A DNA stretch of 6,318 nt from Thermoflexales bacterium (lineage in GTDB: Bacteria; Chloroflexota; Anaerolineae; B4-G1), in assembly GCA_007118795.1 (NCBI GenBank), contig SKQX01000256.1:1-6318 (forward strand), in the 5' to 3' direction. The translations under genes were made by a program, and so were the position numbers. Within the stretch, counting starts at the first letter, position 1. Each line of letters begins with the position of its first letter. Shown one piece after another: positions 3,538-6,318 of the stretch. Below the pieces are notes generated by a model that worked only from the letters and a program-made list of their open reading frames with translations, did not search any database and was not told where the DNA came from.

Positions 3538-6318
3538 ATGCGAAGCAAATGGTTGAACACGGTGGTGTTGCTGGTCCTGGTGTTGGGGATGCTGCCCCTG
3601 GTTGCCCCACGGCTGGGTGTGGCGGCGGCGCCGGGCGATGCGACCCCGGTCGGATCCTCCGCAACCTCGATCTCGCCGCAGGGTAGACGGCCTCCGGCGC
3701 ATCTGGAAGAGGTTCCGGCCGAGATCCAGGAGTGGTTCGCCGACGGGATGTCGGTTGAGGAATTCGTGGCGATGACGGGCCACGTGCCGCGGGCCCTGGA
3801 GGCCATCGTGGACGGCGAGGCCCTGATGATCATCGAGTTGGAGGGGGAGCCCGCCGCCGTCCGCTATGCGCAGGAGAGGGAAGCCGGGCGGGTGATGGCC
3901 CAGGCCACGTTCGACCGGTACGTCCAGACCCTGGAGGCGGCGCAGGACCGGGTCGGGGTGCAGCTCAGGGCCCTGGGGGTGGAGGAGGATCACATCATCT
4001 CCCACTACACGGTGGTCTACAACGGCATCCAGGCGCTGGTACCGCTGGCTCAACTGAACGAGATCCGGGCGCTGCCGGGCGTCAAGGCCGTGCACCGGGC
4101 CCCCATCCACAGGCCGGCCCTGGGCGCCAGCGTGGATCTGATCGGCGCGGCGGACGTGTCGAAGGACCTGGGTTTCGACGGTGAGGGCGTCACCATCGCC
4201 ATCATCGACACGGGCATCGACTACACCCACGCCGCCTTCGGTGGCCCAGGTACGGCCGCGGCCTACGAGCTGAACGACCCCGACGTGATCGAGCCGGGGA
4301 CCTTCCCCACCGACAAGGTCGTGGCCGGCTGGGACTTCGCGGGGACGCTCTATGACGCGAGCTGCACCGATGCGGAGGAGGAGGCCGGCATCTGCACCCG
4401 CATCCCCAATCCGGACCCCGACCCGCTGGACGAGGGGGGCCATGGGACCCACGTGGCCTCCATTGCGGCCGGATTCGCCACGGATGGAGTGGGCGCCGGC
4501 GTGGCCCCGGCGGCGGAGCTGATGGCGCTCAAGGTCTTCGGGGGCGCCGGCACTACCGATACCGCCCTGGTGCTCGACGCTCTCGAATGGGCTACCCAGC
4601 GGTATCTCGAGACGGGCAAGCCCGAGGTGATCAATATGTCCCTGGGCGCTCCCTGGGGAACCGCCGGCCCCACGGATCCCATGGCGTTGGGAGTCGACAA
4701 CGCCGTTGCGGCCGGCATCGTGGTGGTGGCCGCGGCCGGTAACGATGGGAACGTGTCGTACATTACCGGGTCGCCGGCGACGGCCGATGGGGCGATCTCG
4801 GTGGCCGCCAGCACCACGGGCTACGCCACGGGGCCGACCATCAACATCGAGGGTACGGCGTATATCACTCAGACCAACATCATCTACAACCCCTCCGCGT
4901 TCGATGTCGGAGGCGAGTTCGACGAGGCAGTGACCGCCCCGTTGGGATACGTGGGCAACCTGGCCGGCGCGCCCAACAACCGGCTCTGTTCTGCGGACGA
5001 CTGGAGCGCTGTCGCGGACGATGCGCTGGAGGGACAAGTGGCCTTGATCCAGCGTGGCGTGTGTACCTTCAGCGAGAAGGTGAACAACGCCGCCGCGCTG
5101 GGCGCTGTGGCCGCCATCATCTTCAATAACGAGCCGGGCAACATTCGCATCGGAGTTGGCCAGGTCCTCATCCCCGCGGGCTCGATCCAGATGCGAGACG
5201 GCGAGAATCTGATCCCGGCCGATGGCGAGACCGTAATCGTCAGCGCCGAGGACGACGTGGTCGCCGTGCCCGATCCCCACGCCCTGCCCGATACCGTCGC
5301 CACCTTCTCGTCCCGGGGGCCCCGGGGTGTGGACTCGTTCCTCAAGCCGGAGATCACAGCGCCCGGCGTGGGCATCTTCGCCGCAGGTATGGCGAGGGGT
5401 ACTGGCGGCGTGAGCATGGGGGGCACCTCGATGGCCGCTCCCCATGTGGCGGGGGTGGCGGCGCTGATGGTGCAGGCCCATCCCGATGGGACCCCCGAGA
5501 CGATCAAGGCCGCGATGATGAACACGGCGGTGGATCTGGACGACGGGTCGCCCATCCCGCGCAGCGGTGCCGGACGGGTGGATGCCTATCAGGCGGTGGA
5601 GACCTCGGTAGTCGCTGTCGGTGACCCGGACCTGGTGGGCCTCAACTGGGGCGTCGACTTCAGCCGCCAGGATGCGGTGACGCGCACCAAACAGGTCACC
5701 CTGCACAACAGGGGCACTGCGTCGGAGAGCTTCGAGGTGGATGGGGCGTTCCAGCTCGGGGCGACGGGATCCATGACCGTTGGGGCGCAGCTGGACGTCG
5801 AACCGTCCACGGTGGCGGTGGCGGCGGGCGACAGCGCCGTCGTCATGGTCACCCTGTCGTTGGATATGACCGAGATCCCGGTAGTGTATTACGCCGACGG
5901 TCTGGAGGAGTACTACGGCTTCGTGACCTTCACCCCGACCGGCGGCGAGGCCGGCGACGCGCTGCGAGTGCCCTTCTACGTGCAGCCGCGGCCCTACTCC
6001 CAGCTGGAGATCGAGGCCGACGGAACCATTCCCGACCCGGAGACGGATTTCGCCACCATCCAGATGACGCACCAGGGGCCCATCACGTCGAGCCTGTGGC
6101 TCTATCCGGCGCTGATGTGGAACGACGCGCCCGATCCGACCATGACCGGCCCCGCCGACGTGCGGCTGTTTGGCATGGACTATGGCAGGACGGACCCGGA
6201 CTACGGCGATGTGATCGCGGTGGCCATCAACACCTGGGACTACTGGCACGTGCCGCAGCCCTTCTTTGCCGAGTTCCACCTCTACATCGACGCGGACCAG
6301 GACGGCGATTGGGACTAC
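3538..6318 (+). CDS. Exported Vpr-like subtilisin family (S8) serine protease with PA domain, 3' end cut by the window
   Basis: Open from ATG 3538 to the window edge with no stop: 927 codons seen, C-terminus missing. Residues 1-31 are a signal peptide (MRSKW, hydrophobic core, VAAA). Residues 90-190 look like an I9 inhibitor/propeptide (HYTVVYNGIQALVP, ending LPGVKAVHR). The catalytic domain begins near 200. The catalytic residues are Asp224 (IIDTGIDYTH), His302 (GGHGTHVAS), oxyanion Asn402 (AAAGNDGN) and Ser631 (GGTSMAAPHVAG), so the enzyme should be active. A PA domain (about 445-575; LIQRGVCTFSEKVNNAAALGA, split here as LIQRGVCTF and KVNNAAALGA) sits between Asn and Ser, as in the Vpr-like group. 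A 78-residue Asp-His gap contains Cys276/Cys286. Residues 695-820 look like a beta-sandwich (Fn3-like) module. The visible end, YIDADQDGDWDY, is a DxDxDGD-type calcium-binding loop. It probably degrades extracellular protein and is transcribed separately from the nucleotidase gene. Confidence 0.96.
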   Translation, partial: MRSKWLNTVVLLVLVLGMLPLVAPRLGVAAAPGDATPVGSSATSISPQGRRPPAHLEEVPAEIQEWFADGMSVEEFVAMTGHVPRALEAIVDGEALMIIELEGEPAAVRYAQEREAGRVMAQATFDRYVQTLEAAQDRVGVQLRALGVEEDHIISHYTVVYNGIQALVPLAQLNEIRALPGVKAVHRAPIHRPALGASVDLIGAADVSKDLGFDGEGVTIAIIDTGIDYTHAAFGGPGTAAAYELNDPDVIEPGTFPTDKVVAGWDFAGTLYDASCTDAEEEAGICTRIPNPDPDPLDEGGHGTHVASIAAGFATDGVGAGVAPAAELMALKVFGGAGTTDTALVLDALEWATQRYLETGKPEVINMSLGAPWGTAGPTDPMALGVDNAVAAGIVVVAAAGNDGNVSYITGSPATADGAISVAASTTGYATGPTINIEGTAYITQTNIIYNPSAFDVGGEFDEAVTAPLGYVGNLAGAPNNRLCSADDWSAVADDALEGQVALIQRGVCTFSEKVNNAAALGAVAAIIFNNEPGNIRIGVGQVLIPAGSIQMRDGENLIPADGETVIVSAEDDVVAVPDPHALPDTVATFSSRGPRGVDSFLKPEITAPGVGIFAAGMARGTGGVSMGGTSMAAPHVAGVAALMVQAHPDGTPETIKAAMMNTAVDLDDGSPIPRSGAGRVDAYQAVETSVVAVGDPDLVGLNWGVDFSRQDAVTRTKQVTLHNRGTASESFEVDGAFQLGATGSMTVGAQLDVEPSTVAVAAGDSAVVMVTLSLDMTEIPVVYYADGLEEYYGFVTFTPTGGEAGDALRVPFYVQPRPYSQLEIEADGTIPDPETDFATIQMTHQGPITSSLWLYPALMWNDAPDPTMTGPADVRLFGMDYGRTDPDYGDVIAVAINTWDYWHVPQPFFAEFHLYIDADQDGDWDY

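Noticed and set aside
3317..3556. 79-aa + strand frame overlapping the protease start
   Set aside because: Arg-rich, TTG start without ribosome binding site, runs through the hairpin leader and out of frame into the signal peptide.
3382..6279. Minus-strand 965-aa reading frame as a gene
   Set aside because: It lies antisense to a protease with all catalytic residues intact. The translation is a His/Arg/Gly/Val/Asp-rich string without domains, signal or ribosome binding site, as expected for the reverse frame of a GC-rich gene.
1..6318. CRISPR array, toxin-antitoxin pair, transposase gene, phage genes or defence system
   Set aside because: No regularly spaced repeats, no such protein motifs in any frame; apart from the non-coding intergenic region, the window is filled by two ordinary exported hydrolases.

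Overview
The window is GC-rich bacterial DNA with two large genes on the + strand. Both encode exported enzymes, and 898 bp of non-coding DNA separates them. The likeliest source is a member of the Chloroflexota (Anaerolineae-like). This is inferred from three things: a secreted-protein tag of the type LPLVARN in the first protein, the DxDxDGD-type 'YIDADQDGDWDY' module in a Vpr-like subtilase, and the general style of the proteins. No rRNA or other marker gene is present, so the placement is tentative.

Layout. Positions 1-212 hold no gene I can support. They contain a very strong Shine-Dalgarno-like sequence (111-121), a possible 17-codon leader ORF, and the real ribosome binding site of the first gene. 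Positions 213-2639 encode a complete 808-residue exported protein: signal peptide, two tandem DUF4397 domains, a linker with the LPLVARN tag, then a complete UshA-type metallophosphatase plus 5'-nucleotidase C-terminal domain. A 14-bp perfect hairpin (2686-2721) follows the stop codon. Positions 2640-3537 are non-coding as far as I can see. This stretch holds a near-consensus sigma-70 type promoter (2743-2771), an interspersed repeat of a type scattered through many bacterial genomes (2995-3027), a possible small MITE-like segment (3240-3384), and a hairpin-rich leader before the next ribosome binding site. From 3538 to the window end runs a 3'-truncated Vpr-like subtilisin (S8) protease: signal peptide, I9-type propeptide, D/H/N/S catalytic residues, inserted PA domain and C-terminal beta-rich modules.

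The two enzymes would act outside the cytoplasm: one removes phosphate from nucleotides or related esters, the other degrades protein. They look like parts of a scavenging secretome rather than a dedicated two-gene pathway. Their signal peptides are clearly related, and each catalytic domain carries a similar C-x9-C acidic loop. The longest stop-free reading frame in the window (3382-6279, minus strand) is an antisense artefact of the protease gene. I did not find convincing evidence of a new defence, mobile or RNA-guided system. The most open question is what the strong promoter at 2743 transcribes.
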